Shown here piece after piece: positions 16,399 through 24,966 of a stretch of 64,000 nucleotides of DNA. The stretch lies in assembly GCA_032073245.1 (NCBI GenBank), contig DAMANX010000015.1, forward strand, positions 48,995 to 112,994, given 5' to 3'. The notes below the pieces were generated by a model. The model was not told the origin of the DNA and did no database searches. It saw nothing but the letters and a program-made list of their open reading frames with translations. Positions within the stretch are counted from its first letter, which is position 1. Each line of letters begins with the position of its first letter. Made by a program: the position numbers and the translations under genes. Origin of the DNA: QVMG01 sp032073245. GTDB lineage: Bacteria; Bacteroidota; Bacteroidia; Bacteroidales; Tannerellaceae.

Positions 16399-17859
16399 AT
16401 GAAAAAGATATACTTTTATATAACAATGTGTACGTTGCTATTCTCAGTATCAGCTGTTAAAGCTCAGGTAGTGAACGCAACAACTCAAGATAATCTCCGT
16501 ATCGAAGATGTTCAAGTGAACAAACAAGGTAATACTGTACGGATTGATATGGCCCTTAACCTGGATAATGTTCGTTTAGGTTCTTCTCAGATGATTATAT
16601 TAACACCGGTAATCCGTGCAGCAGATAATTCAAATTTCCATCGTTTCCAACCAATCGTGTTTGTAGGACCTGGTCGCGATCGTACTTTGCAACGCGCTAT
16701 CGATTGGGAAGGTTTCAAATTTGAGGAAACTCCGATGATGGTTACCCGTCGTACGAACAAACGTCCACAGACAATCCCTGTAACTTTGACAACTACTTAT
16801 CAGGAATGGTTCCGTGGTGCTGAGTTGGTAATGTTGGAAACTAAATCCGGTTGTGCTTATACAACAGTTCGCGATACTGAATATAGTGCTTTAATGCCAA
16901 TTATGCCTGTACTGGTAGAACCTGTATATAGTTATACTTATGTGACTCCTCCGGTTGAAGAAGTTAAACAACGTAGTGAAACGCATACAGCACGTATCAA
17001 CTTTGAAGTAGCTAAACATAACATTCTTCGCAATTATAAGAATAACGCAGAAGTATTAGCAGATGTTGATAAAGTAGTAAACGAAATTCGTAACGATCAG
17101 AATCTTACTGTAAATGAATTCCATATTACAGGATATGCATCTCCGGAAGGAAATGAACAAAGCAATATGAAACTGTCTGAGAATCGTGCAAAAGCATTTG
17201 TTTCTTATCTGACAGAACGTTATAATATTCCTGCATCTTCTATTCGTACCGATTGGAAAGGTGAAGACTGGGATGGTTTACGCAAAGTTGTTCAAGAATC
17301 AAGTCTTTCAAATAAGAGCGAAATCTTGAATGTTCTAGATGAAAGTAATGTTGCTCAACGTAAGACAAAATTGAAACAATTAAACGGAGGTCAAACATAT
17401 CGTACTTTATTGAATGATTATTATCCTCAATTGCGTCGTAATGAATATACGATCTCATTTGTGGCAAAACCATTCAGCATTGATGAAGCAAAAGTACAGA
17501 TGCAGACTAAACCTCAATATTTGAGTTTGAACGAAATGTTCCTGGTAGCTAATACTTATCCAAAGAACAGCCGTGAATTTAAAGAAGTATTTGATACAGC
17601 GGTTCGTTTGTATCCTAACAATCCGGTTGCACAATTAAATACTGGTGCATTAGAACTGGAAACAGGAGCTGTGGATAATGCTATCCGCCGCCTGGAAGGT
17701 GTTAACTTACCAGAAGCATGGAATAACCTTGGTATCGCTTATGCTCAAAAAGAAGATTATCGTCGTGCTCAAGAATATTTCAACCGTGCAGCACAAGCAG
17801 GTAACGCTGTTGCCCGTACAAATGCTGAACAGTTGCAAAGATATCTGGATGCTAAATAA
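16399..17859 (+). CDS. DUF3868 protein with OmpA-like and TPR-like regions
   Basis: 486 residues. The signal peptide ends near VKAQ. An N-terminal DUF3868 beta domain (about 25-190) is followed by an OmpA_C-like segment (about 195-300; INFEVAKHNILRNYKNN, ITGYASPEGNEQSNMKLSENRA) and a C-terminal TPR-like helical repeat (EAWNNLGIAYAQKEDYRRAQEYFNRA). The OmpA part suggests peptidoglycan anchoring. The protein may be a periplasmic/outer-membrane scaffold for surface fibres. It pairs with the DUF3575 barrel upstream and ends at a terminator (17896-17925). Confidence 0.86.
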   Translation: MKKIYFYITMCTLLFSVSAVKAQVVNATTQDNLRIEDVQVNKQGNTVRIDMALNLDNVRLGSSQMIILTPVIRAADNSNFHRFQPIVFVGPGRDRTLQRAIDWEGFKFEETPMMVTRRTNKRPQTIPVTLTTTYQEWFRGAELVMLETKSGCAYTTVRDTEYSALMPIMPVLVEPVYSYTYVTPPVEEVKQRSETHTARINFEVAKHNILRNYKNNAEVLADVDKVVNEIRNDQNLTVNEFHITGYASPEGNEQSNMKLSENRAKAFVSYLTERYNIPASSIRTDWKGEDWDGLRKVVQESSLSNKSEILNVLDESNVAQRKTKLKQLNGGQTYRTLLNDYYPQLRRNEYTISFVAKPFSIDEAKVQMQTKPQYLSLNEMFLVANTYPKNSREFKEVFDTAVRLYPNNPVAQLNTGALELETGAVDNAIRRLEGVNLPEAWNNLGIAYAQKEDYRRAQEYFNRAAQAGNAVARTNAEQLQRYLDAK

Positions 17860-17895
17860 GTAATAGCGGACAGGCTTTATATTAATGTGTGTTGG

Positions 17896-17925
17896 AACGG
17901 CAGGCCGAGAGGTCTGCCGTTTCTC
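17896..17925 (+). terminator. Intrinsic terminator of the DUF3575-DUF3868 unit
   Basis: ACGGCAGGCC and GGTCTGCCGT pair around GAGA, followed by TTCTC. The tetraloop hairpin is strong, but the T-run is short. Confidence 0.75.
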
Positions 17926-17997
17926 GTTATTTGTAGAGGTTTATTTACAGGTATTGTTAAAATAGGATTAAGACACATCAATAGAATGTATTCTTCT

Positions 17998-18005
17998 TAT
18001 CTTTG
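17998..18005 (+). promoter_or_regulatory. Candidate -7 box of the C10 protease gene
   Basis: TATCTTTG 30 bases before the ATG at 18036. No TTG is seen at the expected -33 distance. Confidence 0.4.
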
Positions 18006-18035
18006 TTATTTTGTTAAACTTAATATGAGATATCC

Positions 18036-19907
18036 ATGAGTCTTTATAATCCGTTATGGAAAAAGAGATTGATCCTTCTTCCGCTTGCTCTCTTTTTCTT
18101 ATTAACTCAATCTCTTTTAGCAGCTCCGGTGAATGAAAAGATAGCAAAAAAAGTGGCTACACATTTTGCATTGTCAATAAGTCCGCTACGAAGTAATACT
18201 GATTTGACACTGGTTTTTACAGGAGTTGATAAAGACAATGGTGTATTACGTTCTGATCAGGAGCCTTTGTTATATGTTTATAATGTTGGGTTGGATGATG
18301 GTTTTGTGATGGTTTCGGGAGATGATAATGCTTATCCTATTCTGGGATATGCGGATAAAGGGAGTTTTCAAACAGAGGGGATACCTGAAAACCTTTCTTA
18401 TTGGTTGGAATTCTACCAAAAAGAGATTTCTTACATAAAAGAGAGCAATGGGGTATGTCTTGAAACTAAACAAAAATGGGATCATTTACTAGCAGGGGCG
18501 AGTATTGAATCTATCTCGGGGAATGTTCTTCCAACGGCAAAATGGAATCAGTCAGAACCATACAATGATCAATGTCCTCTGGATAGTCTTGGGAAATTAT
18601 CAGTTACCGGATGCGTTGCTACTGCGATGGGTATTGTTATGAAATATCATAACTGGCCGGAAAAAGGAAAAGGAAGCAATGAATATAAATTTAGTGGTGA
18701 CTCTATTCCTGTTTCAGAATCATTTGAGATAGCTTATGATTGGGGGAATATGTTGGATACGTATATTCTTAAAGATAGGATACCGCTTTGGAATGATACG
18801 CAGGCTGAGGCAGTGTCTACTCTTATATATCATTGTGGGGTAGCTGTTAATATGAATTATAGTTCTTCAGCAAGCGGAGCTTATACCTTTAATGCAATGA
18901 AAGCCCTAATTAATAACTTTGGATATGATAATGGAATGTATATAGCTTATCGCGACCTTTACTCTACTCCGGTATGGAATGAAATGATACGCAAGGAACT
19001 TGATGAGAATCTTCCTGTTATCTATTCAGGAGTAAAAGAAGATGAATCGGCTCACATGTTCATTATTGATGGATATGCCACTTCAAATGATTACTTCCAT
19101 GTTAATTGGGGATGGAATGGTTCGGCCGATGGTTATTATCTTTTATCAAGCCTGGAACCTACATGGATAGGAATAGGAGGTGGCAAAGAAGGTGAAGGTT
19201 TTTCTTACGATCAGGAAGCTATAATCGGAGTGAAAAAAGCAGAAGAAGGCTCTGAAGCCAATTACGAGTTTTATTTTCTTCAACCCGATGAACCTGGCCC
19301 TTGGGGTATATATACCGATAAAGATATAGTATGGAATGAACCTTTCCGTTTCTATTTTACTTATATTTATGATCGTGGACACCGGGATTTTAATGGTGCA
19401 TTTGCCGTTTTATTATTTGATAAAAACGATAATCTGAAAGAGATGGTAGACGGATTTGTCACTGATCTTCCGGGAGGTTATGTGCTATATGAACCCGAAG
19501 GAGAGACTTTGGTTGTTACAGGGGACGTTGAGGAGGGAGATTATCTGCAGATGTATTATTCCACAGACTTTAAATTATGGTCTCCTATAAAAGGGGAAAA
19601 CAGAGCGACTACGCAATTATCCGTATTGCCTACATCACCGACCGGCAATCTTTCCATAAATAGAAAAGAAAATGTGACTGTTTATCCTACCCGTGTATCA
19701 ACAGATGTTACTATCCGTACAAATGAAAATGATCAGATTCAACGAATATTGTTATATGATTTATCGGGGCATCTGAAACAGGAAGAGTATGTTTATGGAG
19801 AAAGATATCAAATGACATTTTCTCTTTCCGGGCAACACCCTGGTATTTATATACTTTCCGTTCAAACCTCTAAAGGAGAAAGTAAACATAAGATCATTAA
19901 GGAATAA
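18036..19907 (+). CDS. C10 family (streptopain-like) cysteine protease with type IX sorting domain
   Basis: 623 residues. The signal peptide ends near LLAAP. The propeptide-like region covers about 31-165. The catalytic domain has Cys193 in TGCVATAMG and His340 in ESAHMFIIDGY, plus the HVNWGWNGSADGYY stretch of the oxyanion/active-site wall. The linker carries a beta domain to about 530. Residues 546-623 (NVTVYPTRVSTDVTI... GIYILSVQTSKGESKHKI) form a type A C-terminal signal for the type IX secretion system. It is therefore predicted to be a surface-attached or released protease like prtT or interpain. A type IX component (PorE-type) is encoded 7 kb downstream. Confidence 0.92.
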   Translation: MSLYNPLWKKRLILLPLALFFLLTQSLLAAPVNEKIAKKVATHFALSISPLRSNTDLTLVFTGVDKDNGVLRSDQEPLLYVYNVGLDDGFVMVSGDDNAYPILGYADKGSFQTEGIPENLSYWLEFYQKEISYIKESNGVCLETKQKWDHLLAGASIESISGNVLPTAKWNQSEPYNDQCPLDSLGKLSVTGCVATAMGIVMKYHNWPEKGKGSNEYKFSGDSIPVSESFEIAYDWGNMLDTYILKDRIPLWNDTQAEAVSTLIYHCGVAVNMNYSSSASGAYTFNAMKALINNFGYDNGMYIAYRDLYSTPVWNEMIRKELDENLPVIYSGVKEDESAHMFIIDGYATSNDYFHVNWGWNGSADGYYLLSSLEPTWIGIGGGKEGEGFSYDQEAIIGVKKAEEGSEANYEFYFLQPDEPGPWGIYTDKDIVWNEPFRFYFTYIYDRGHRDFNGAFAVLLFDKNDNLKEMVDGFVTDLPGGYVLYEPEGETLVVTGDVEEGDYLQMYYSTDFKLWSPIKGENRATTQLSVLPTSPTGNLSINRKENVTVYPTRVSTDVTIRTNENDQIQRILLYDLSGHLKQEEYVYGERYQMTFSLSGQHPGIYILSVQTSKGESKHKIIKE

Positions 19908-19947
19908 GTCTTTCAAAGCTTTATTAATACTATTTAACTCCTTTTCC

Positions 19948-19978
19948 TTTGCTTGTTTACGATAGTATCGTAGATTTG
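19948..19978 (+). promoter_or_regulatory. BlaI-type promoter with embedded operator
   Basis: TTTG at 19948-19951, 19 spacer bases, TAGATTTG at 19971-19978. A perfect 15-base palindrome TACGATAGTATCGTA at 19958-19972 occupies the spacer and the first two bases of the -7 box. A repressor bound there would block RNA polymerase. The following gene (20001) encodes a BlaI/MecI repressor, so self-repression is the natural reading. Confidence 0.8.
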
Positions 19979-20000
19979 TGACATACATAATATTAATAGC

Positions 20001-20363
20001 ATGGAAAAGTTAACAATACAGGAAGAAGAAGTAATGCGCCGGATATGGAGCACGACTCCTTGCTTCGTGAAAGACATTTTAGCAACATACGAAGAACCAA
20101 AGCCTCCATATACTACATTGGCTTCGGTTGTAAAGAATCTGGAACGTAAGAAATATGTAAAAGCACGTCGTTGTGGCAATACATATCAATATTATCCTTT
20201 GATTGAAGAGGGGGATTATAAACGAACCTTTATGAGTGGAGTAGTAACTAATTACTTTGCTAATTCATATAAGGAAATGGTATCTTTCTTTGCGAAAGAA
20301 CAAAAAATATCTTCGGAAGATCTGCAAGAGATCATCAATATGATTGAAAAAGGGAAAGAATAA
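20001..20363 (+). CDS. BlaI/MecI/CopY family transcriptional repressor
   Basis: 120 residues. It is a winged-helix protein: EEEVMRRIWSTTPCFVKDIL, then the recognition-helix part YTTLASVVKNLERKKYVKARRCGNTYQYYPL. The C-terminal helices give the dimer. The usual mechanism is proteolysis of the repressor after a partner M56 sensor is triggered. That sensor gene starts 20 bases after this stop. The operator is likely the palindrome at 19958-19972. Confidence 0.93.
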   Translation: MEKLTIQEEEVMRRIWSTTPCFVKDILATYEEPKPPYTTLASVVKNLERKKYVKARRCGNTYQYYPLIEEGDYKRTFMSGVVTNYFANSYKEMVSFFAKEQKISSEDLQEIINMIEKGKE

Positions 20364-20383
20364 CTCACTAGTACCCTAATACC

Positions 20384-22099
20384 ATGACACCCGAATTTGC
20401 CTACTTTCTGAAGGTAAATGTTGCTTTTGCACTCTTTTATGCCTTCTATCGGCTCTTCTTCTATAAGGATACGTTCTTTAAGTTGCGCCGTACTGTCTTA
20501 TTGTCCTTTTTTGGACTGGCGTTGGCATATCCATTATTTAATATGCATGATTGGATTCGTGGACAGGAACCGATCGTTGAAGTGATCATGATCTATTCTT
20601 CCATGATTGCACCTGAAGCGACAGTTACGGCAGAAAAGGCTTCGCCTATCGTTTGGCAGGAGATTTTTCGTATAGGGTTATGGTTAATATATGGTGGAGT
20701 TATTGCTTTTTTGGTATTCCGTTTCTTTGCGCAATTTATTAGTATCCTGTGGTTGGGCCGTAAGAGTGAAAAGCGTGAAATAGGAGGGCTTAATGTATAT
20801 GCCCTCGCAAAGCCCGCCGGCCCTTTCTCTTTCTTTAAGATGATATTTATACATCCGGAAAGCCATTCGGAAAAAGAAATGGAGGAGATCCTGACACATG
20901 AACAAACGCATGTATCCCAATGGCATTCAATAGATGTGATTATATGTGAGTTAATCAGTATTATTTGCTGGTTTAATCCTTTTGTTTGGTTATTAAAGCG
21001 TGAAGTTCGCCATAATCTTGAATATCTGGCAGATAATCGGGTACTTGAGTCCGGGTATGATAGCCGTAGTTATCAGTATCACCTTCTGGGATTAGCCCAT
21101 CAACATAAAGAATCTACAAACCTTTATAATAGTTTTAATGTACTTCATCTGAAAAACCGTATCGGTATGATGAATAAAAAACGGAGCAGAGGTATTGGGC
21201 GTACCAAGTATCTGGTATTTATTCCTTTGGTAGGGGCTCTTATGGTTTTAAGTAATATTGAAGCTGTTGCACGTGTCACGAAGAATGTGGCGCGGGATAT
21301 AGTTACTTCTGAACGTATTGCTCCTATGGTTGAAGAGACAATTGTGTCGGTTGTTCCTGAAGACTTTCCAGAATCAATAGCTTCTATACCAGAAGAGAAG
21401 CAGTCTCCTGCGGTTGAAGAAACTGATGAATCCTCAGAGAACATGGTCTTCACTGTAGTGGAAAAAATGCCCCAATTTCCTGGCGGGGATAAAGAATTAC
21501 TTCGCTTTATCAGTAAGAATATAAAATATCCTCAGGATGCAAGAGAGGAAGGTATAACCGGAAGAGTTGTTTCTTCATTTGTTGTTACCAAAGAAGGTAA
21601 TATCAGAGATGTGGAGATTATACGGAGTGTTTCTCCTTCCATTGATAAAGAAGCTGCTCGTATTATTGGAAGTATGCCTAAATGGACCCCAGGTTCACAA
21701 CGGGATAGGGCTGTAGACGTAAGATATACTGTTCCCATATCTTTCCGCCTGGAGGATCCTGTTTCGGATCAGCCTGATGCAAATCATGTATTTACTGTTG
21801 TAGAAAGCATGCCACGCTTTCCAGGTGGAGATGTTGCTCTGTTGAAATATATATCGCAATCAATTAAATATCCTGTTATTGCACAAGAGAATGACATCCA
21901 GGGGCGCGTAGTTGTTTCGTTTGTTGTTGATAAAGATGGCTCGATTGTTGAGCCTGAAGTAATAAGGAAAATCGATCCGTCTTTAGATATGGAAGCATTA
22001 CGGGTGGTGAAATCCTTTCCTAAATGGGCACCTGGTGAACAACGAGGAAAAGCGGTGCGTGTAAAATATACAGTCCCAATACAATTTCGGCTTCAATAG
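20384..22099 (+). CDS. BlaR1-type M56 metallopeptidase sensor with two TonB C-terminal domains
   Basis: 571 residues. The N-terminal M56 part has membrane segments near 8-26, 36-52, 97-125 and 275-292, with the zinc site HEQTH at 172-176 and the third ligand in NLEYLADN (about 213). There is no penicillin-binding sensor domain. The periplasmic part instead carries two tandem TonB_C domains at about 358-456 and 471-570, each starting VVExMPxFPGGD and ending with YTVPIxFRL. They are clearly internal duplicates. In Bacteroidetes this fusion probably senses or contacts envelope partners and cleaves the BlaI repressor. The ligand is unknown. Confidence 0.91.
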   Translation: MTPEFAYFLKVNVAFALFYAFYRLFFYKDTFFKLRRTVLLSFFGLALAYPLFNMHDWIRGQEPIVEVIMIYSSMIAPEATVTAEKASPIVWQEIFRIGLWLIYGGVIAFLVFRFFAQFISILWLGRKSEKREIGGLNVYALAKPAGPFSFFKMIFIHPESHSEKEMEEILTHEQTHVSQWHSIDVIICELISIICWFNPFVWLLKREVRHNLEYLADNRVLESGYDSRSYQYHLLGLAHQHKESTNLYNSFNVLHLKNRIGMMNKKRSRGIGRTKYLVFIPLVGALMVLSNIEAVARVTKNVARDIVTSERIAPMVEETIVSVVPEDFPESIASIPEEKQSPAVEETDESSENMVFTVVEKMPQFPGGDKELLRFISKNIKYPQDAREEGITGRVVSSFVVTKEGNIRDVEIIRSVSPSIDKEAARIIGSMPKWTPGSQRDRAVDVRYTVPISFRLEDPVSDQPDANHVFTVVESMPRFPGGDVALLKYISQSIKYPVIAQENDIQGRVVVSFVVDKDGSIVEPEVIRKIDPSLDMEALRVVKSFPKWAPGEQRGKAVRVKYTVPIQFRLQ

Positions 22100-22116
22100 A
22101 ATAAATACATAGACAT

Positions 22117-23616
22117 ATGAAAAGGTTACTTTTACTTTTCTGTTGCTTCAGCATTACCGGGGCAGCACAGGACGTTACATTTCAAGAATTAGTGAATCTC
22201 AAACAGTACGAAGAGGTAGTTGCACGTGTGGATAGCCTTACTGCTGCTGATTCTGCAAACTATGTGACAATGTACGCAATCGGACAGGCTTATGAAGGAT
22301 TATTGCGTTATCGGCCTGCTTATGATTATTATCAGTATTGTCTGTCTATGGATACGACTAATATAGATATGTTAAATGCGGTAGCAAGAATAGCAACTAA
22401 TCTCGGTAAAGGAAGAGATGCTCAACATTACTTTCATAAGGTATTGGAAAATGATAGTACTAACTTTTATGCTAATTATCAGTTGGCTCGTTTATATCAG
22501 CAATTGGGAGATTATCAGAAAGCAATTGACCAATATACTGTATTGCGAAGCCGGGATGAAAATAATCCGGTTATTCTACGGAATATAGGTGATTGTTATA
22601 CACGAATGGACGCTTTACCCGCTGCCGCTATCTGTTATTTTTTAGCTTATGGAAATAACCGGGAGAATGCTAATCTGGCAAGTGCTCTTATCAATACACT
22701 CTTGAGACTGGGATCGGAAGAATATATCTCCGATGCGTTGGCTATTTGTGATACTGCTTTGTTTTACAACCCTGGTAATCATCTCTTAATGCAAAACAGA
22801 GGTATGACTTTGTATATGAATAAAAAATATGCAGAAGCAGATTCTGTATATACCCAATTGATGGCTGAAGGCGACTCCACTTACCTGACACTTAAATTTG
22901 CCGGTTCTTCCCGATATTATGCAGGTAAAGCAATGTTTGCTATAGAGCCTCTTGAACTAGCCTATCAAATGGATACGACTTCTATAGATGTCAATCTTTT
23001 ATTGGGATCTTCTTTAGGAAAAACGTATGACAGGCCACGAGCTTTTATCCATTTTGATAAGGCCGAGGAGGCTATGAAGCCTGAACCTGTCTATGTAAAA
23101 CGATTATTAATGTTCCGGGCTGACCTACTTAAAAGAGAAAGAAGAACTCCGGAAGCCGACCGTCTTCTTTATGGAGCATGGTTGAAAGAACCTTCAGATC
23201 TCGATCTATTAAGTCATATAGCTTCTTCGTACAATGGGGCTCATGTAAGTTATTATGAAACTGATAATAATCGTCAACGGGGTATATTTATCCGTTACCT
23301 ATATACAAAGGAGAGATTGAAAGATAAGAGTCGATTAAAGGAATTTGAGGAACTTCTTTATTATAACCGATACTTTTTTGAATCACTTTATGAGGATATG
23401 TTTTTCCGTAGTGTAACCGAAGAACCTATGCTTGCTCCTGATGGAAAGAAAAGTAAATTGAGTATTGTCGATCTACGTTCTTTTATAAATGAATTACCTG
23501 AAATGCCTGAAAGAGAAAGGGAAATACAGAATAATTATCATCAGATGCGTATAAAAGCCATGGAAGAGTTTCAAAAGGCTAAAGAAATGAAGGAAAAAGA
23601 ACAACAAAAGAATTGA
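22117..23616 (+). CDS. Periplasmic TPR protein of the BlaI/M56 operon
   Basis: 499 residues. The signal peptide ends near GAAQ. At least six TPR units lie between about 50 and 320 (for example PAYDYYQYCLSMDTTNIDML, ANYQLARLYQQLGDYQKAID, DRPRAFIHFDKAEEA). The C-terminal region is highly charged and coiled-coil-like (MEEFQKAKEMKEKEQQKN). It begins 17 bases after the M56 gene and probably acts with it as a scaffold or signal partner in the periplasm. Confidence 0.88.
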   Translation: MKRLLLLFCCFSITGAAQDVTFQELVNLKQYEEVVARVDSLTAADSANYVTMYAIGQAYEGLLRYRPAYDYYQYCLSMDTTNIDMLNAVARIATNLGKGRDAQHYFHKVLENDSTNFYANYQLARLYQQLGDYQKAIDQYTVLRSRDENNPVILRNIGDCYTRMDALPAAAICYFLAYGNNRENANLASALINTLLRLGSEEYISDALAICDTALFYNPGNHLLMQNRGMTLYMNKKYAEADSVYTQLMAEGDSTYLTLKFAGSSRYYAGKAMFAIEPLELAYQMDTTSIDVNLLLGSSLGKTYDRPRAFIHFDKAEEAMKPEPVYVKRLLMFRADLLKRERRTPEADRLLYGAWLKEPSDLDLLSHIASSYNGAHVSYYETDNNRQRGIFIRYLYTKERLKDKSRLKEFEELLYYNRYFFESLYEDMFFRSVTEEPMLAPDGKKSKLSIVDLRSFINELPEMPEREREIQNNYHQMRIKAMEEFQKAKEMKEKEQQKN

Positions 23617-23714
23617 GTAATGAAAGAAGACTTATCATTGAAAACCATGAATTTCTGAAAAAGATAGGAGAAGATGATCATCCGGTACTTCAGATTGCTT
23701 ATCTGAAAGAATAA
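23613..23714 (+). pseudogene. Possible 33-codon coding remnant
   Basis: Frame opens at a TTG overlapping the TPR gene stop and reads SNERRLIIENHEFLKKIGEDD and then HPVLQIAYLKE to TAA at 23714, overlapping the end of the next convergent gene by 16 bases. The composition is protein-like. The HPVLQIAYLKE ending resembles the C-terminus of Bacteroidales 6-bladed beta-propeller lipoproteins, so it may be the tail of a lost gene. Low confidence. Confidence 0.3.
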
Positions 23715-24937
23715 GGCGAACCTTTTTTAATCGGTTTTCCTTTAAGAGTATAGCCAATACTCCAGTAGATATATTGTGCTTTACTGAAACGAGCAGCGCG
23801 AATACCAAAAGTGCCGAAGATATTATCCGTAAGGTAGGCTTTTACACCAAGTATCTGATATAGGCGAAAATCATAGTCGTTTCCATGTATCACATTGTAG
23901 CCAAAATGGGCAAAGAAAGCATGGTGAGGATAAGTTATTTCACCCCGCACAGATAAGCCCAAAGAAAGACGGTCACTAAAGCTACCCAACTTGACACGAT
24001 CATAGTATTGACCGTCAATCGGATGTTTTTGTCTCCAGGCGCGGATATTGGAACTTTCATCGTAAACAAATTCCACACTTGGTCCCCATTTATATTTGTA
24101 ATTCTTTACATACATGGCGGAGTAACTAAATCCGAATACTTTAAATTTCTTATCAATATATCTGCTGGGAAGACCGGTGCCTGCCGTATCTAATCGTATC
24201 TGACGCGTGCTACTTGTTAATGTAAAGTCAAAATCAAAGCGTTCATCCAGTTGGGGTGGTGTGATTTCTTCCAAATCACTGGGTGATTTAGGGCTTCCCT
24301 GGAGATTATAAACTAATTCTACGTAAGGTGATATCATATTTACCCCTTTGTTTGGAAGTTGATAGGCGCCGTTAGAGAAATGAGAAAGAGCAAATCCATA
24401 GCGTAAATCAAATTTATTGGAAAGAGGGCTTTTCATATAAATATTAGCTCCTACATGAATATTGACGGATGACCCCAATGCTATATTATCCGGATTATCG
24501 AATGGATCATAAGGTTTCCAGTTGAAGGACATCCCCAGATTTAATTCATAATTCAATGAAAACTTCCTGCTGTATCTTTTGATTTCGGCTCCCTGGAATA
24601 GATAGATAGAAAGAGGCGTACCTAATGCTTTCTTGTGAAAAAATTTAGCTCCATAAATTCCTATCCCATAATAGGGCATACCATACGCTATATCTTGCCA
24701 GCTGTCTCCTGAAGAATAAATACCATATTTAAAAGAAAGAGAATTGAAAAAAGTAGAGCCATCTCCGCTTTTAATATAATCATTTGTGGGAAGGACTATC
24801 CCTGTCATGGTATTGAAAGCGAAAAACTGTGGATCTTTTTTCTTTACTGTGACACTGTCAGTCGGTTTCTTTTCTGCATGTAAGAAACTTACAGACATTA
24901 GCAGGAGTAATATAAATGGTAGAGTTTGAAGTCGCAT
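23699..24937 (-). CDS. PagL/acyloxyacyl hydrolase-like outer-membrane beta-barrel
   Basis: 412 residues. The signal peptide ends near FLHAE. It has many amphipathic strands, and the stretch GFALSHFSNGAYQLPNKGVNMISPYVELVY matches the catalytic HxSN-type motif and following strand of lipid A 3-O-deacylases (PagL). It may trim acyl chains on lipid A. It is much longer than PagL (about 150-190 residues), with an extra C-terminal barrel-like half. It lies 29 bases downstream of the PorE-type gene on the same strand, so co-transcription is likely; porE-like genes are accompanied by a barrel gene in Porphyromonas too (family knowledge). Confidence 0.8.
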   Translation of the reverse strand: MRLQTLPFILLLLMSVSFLHAEKKPTDSVTVKKKDPQFFAFNTMTGIVLPTNDYIKSGDGSTFFNSLSFKYGIYSSGDSWQDIAYGMPYYGIGIYGAKFFHKKALGTPLSIYLFQGAEIKRYSRKFSLNYELNLGMSFNWKPYDPFDNPDNIALGSSVNIHVGANIYMKSPLSNKFDLRYGFALSHFSNGAYQLPNKGVNMISPYVELVYNLQGSPKSPSDLEEITPPQLDERFDFDFTLTSSTRQIRLDTAGTGLPSRYIDKKFKVFGFSYSAMYVKNYKYKWGPSVEFVYDESSNIRAWRQKHPIDGQYYDRVKLGSFSDRLSLGLSVRGEITYPHHAFFAHFGYNVIHGNDYDFRLYQILGVKAYLTDNIFGTFGIRAARFSKAQYIYWSIGYTLKGKPIKKGSPYSFR

Positions 24938-24966
24938 GTATTTGTTTGTTTACCCCAGAAATGTTT

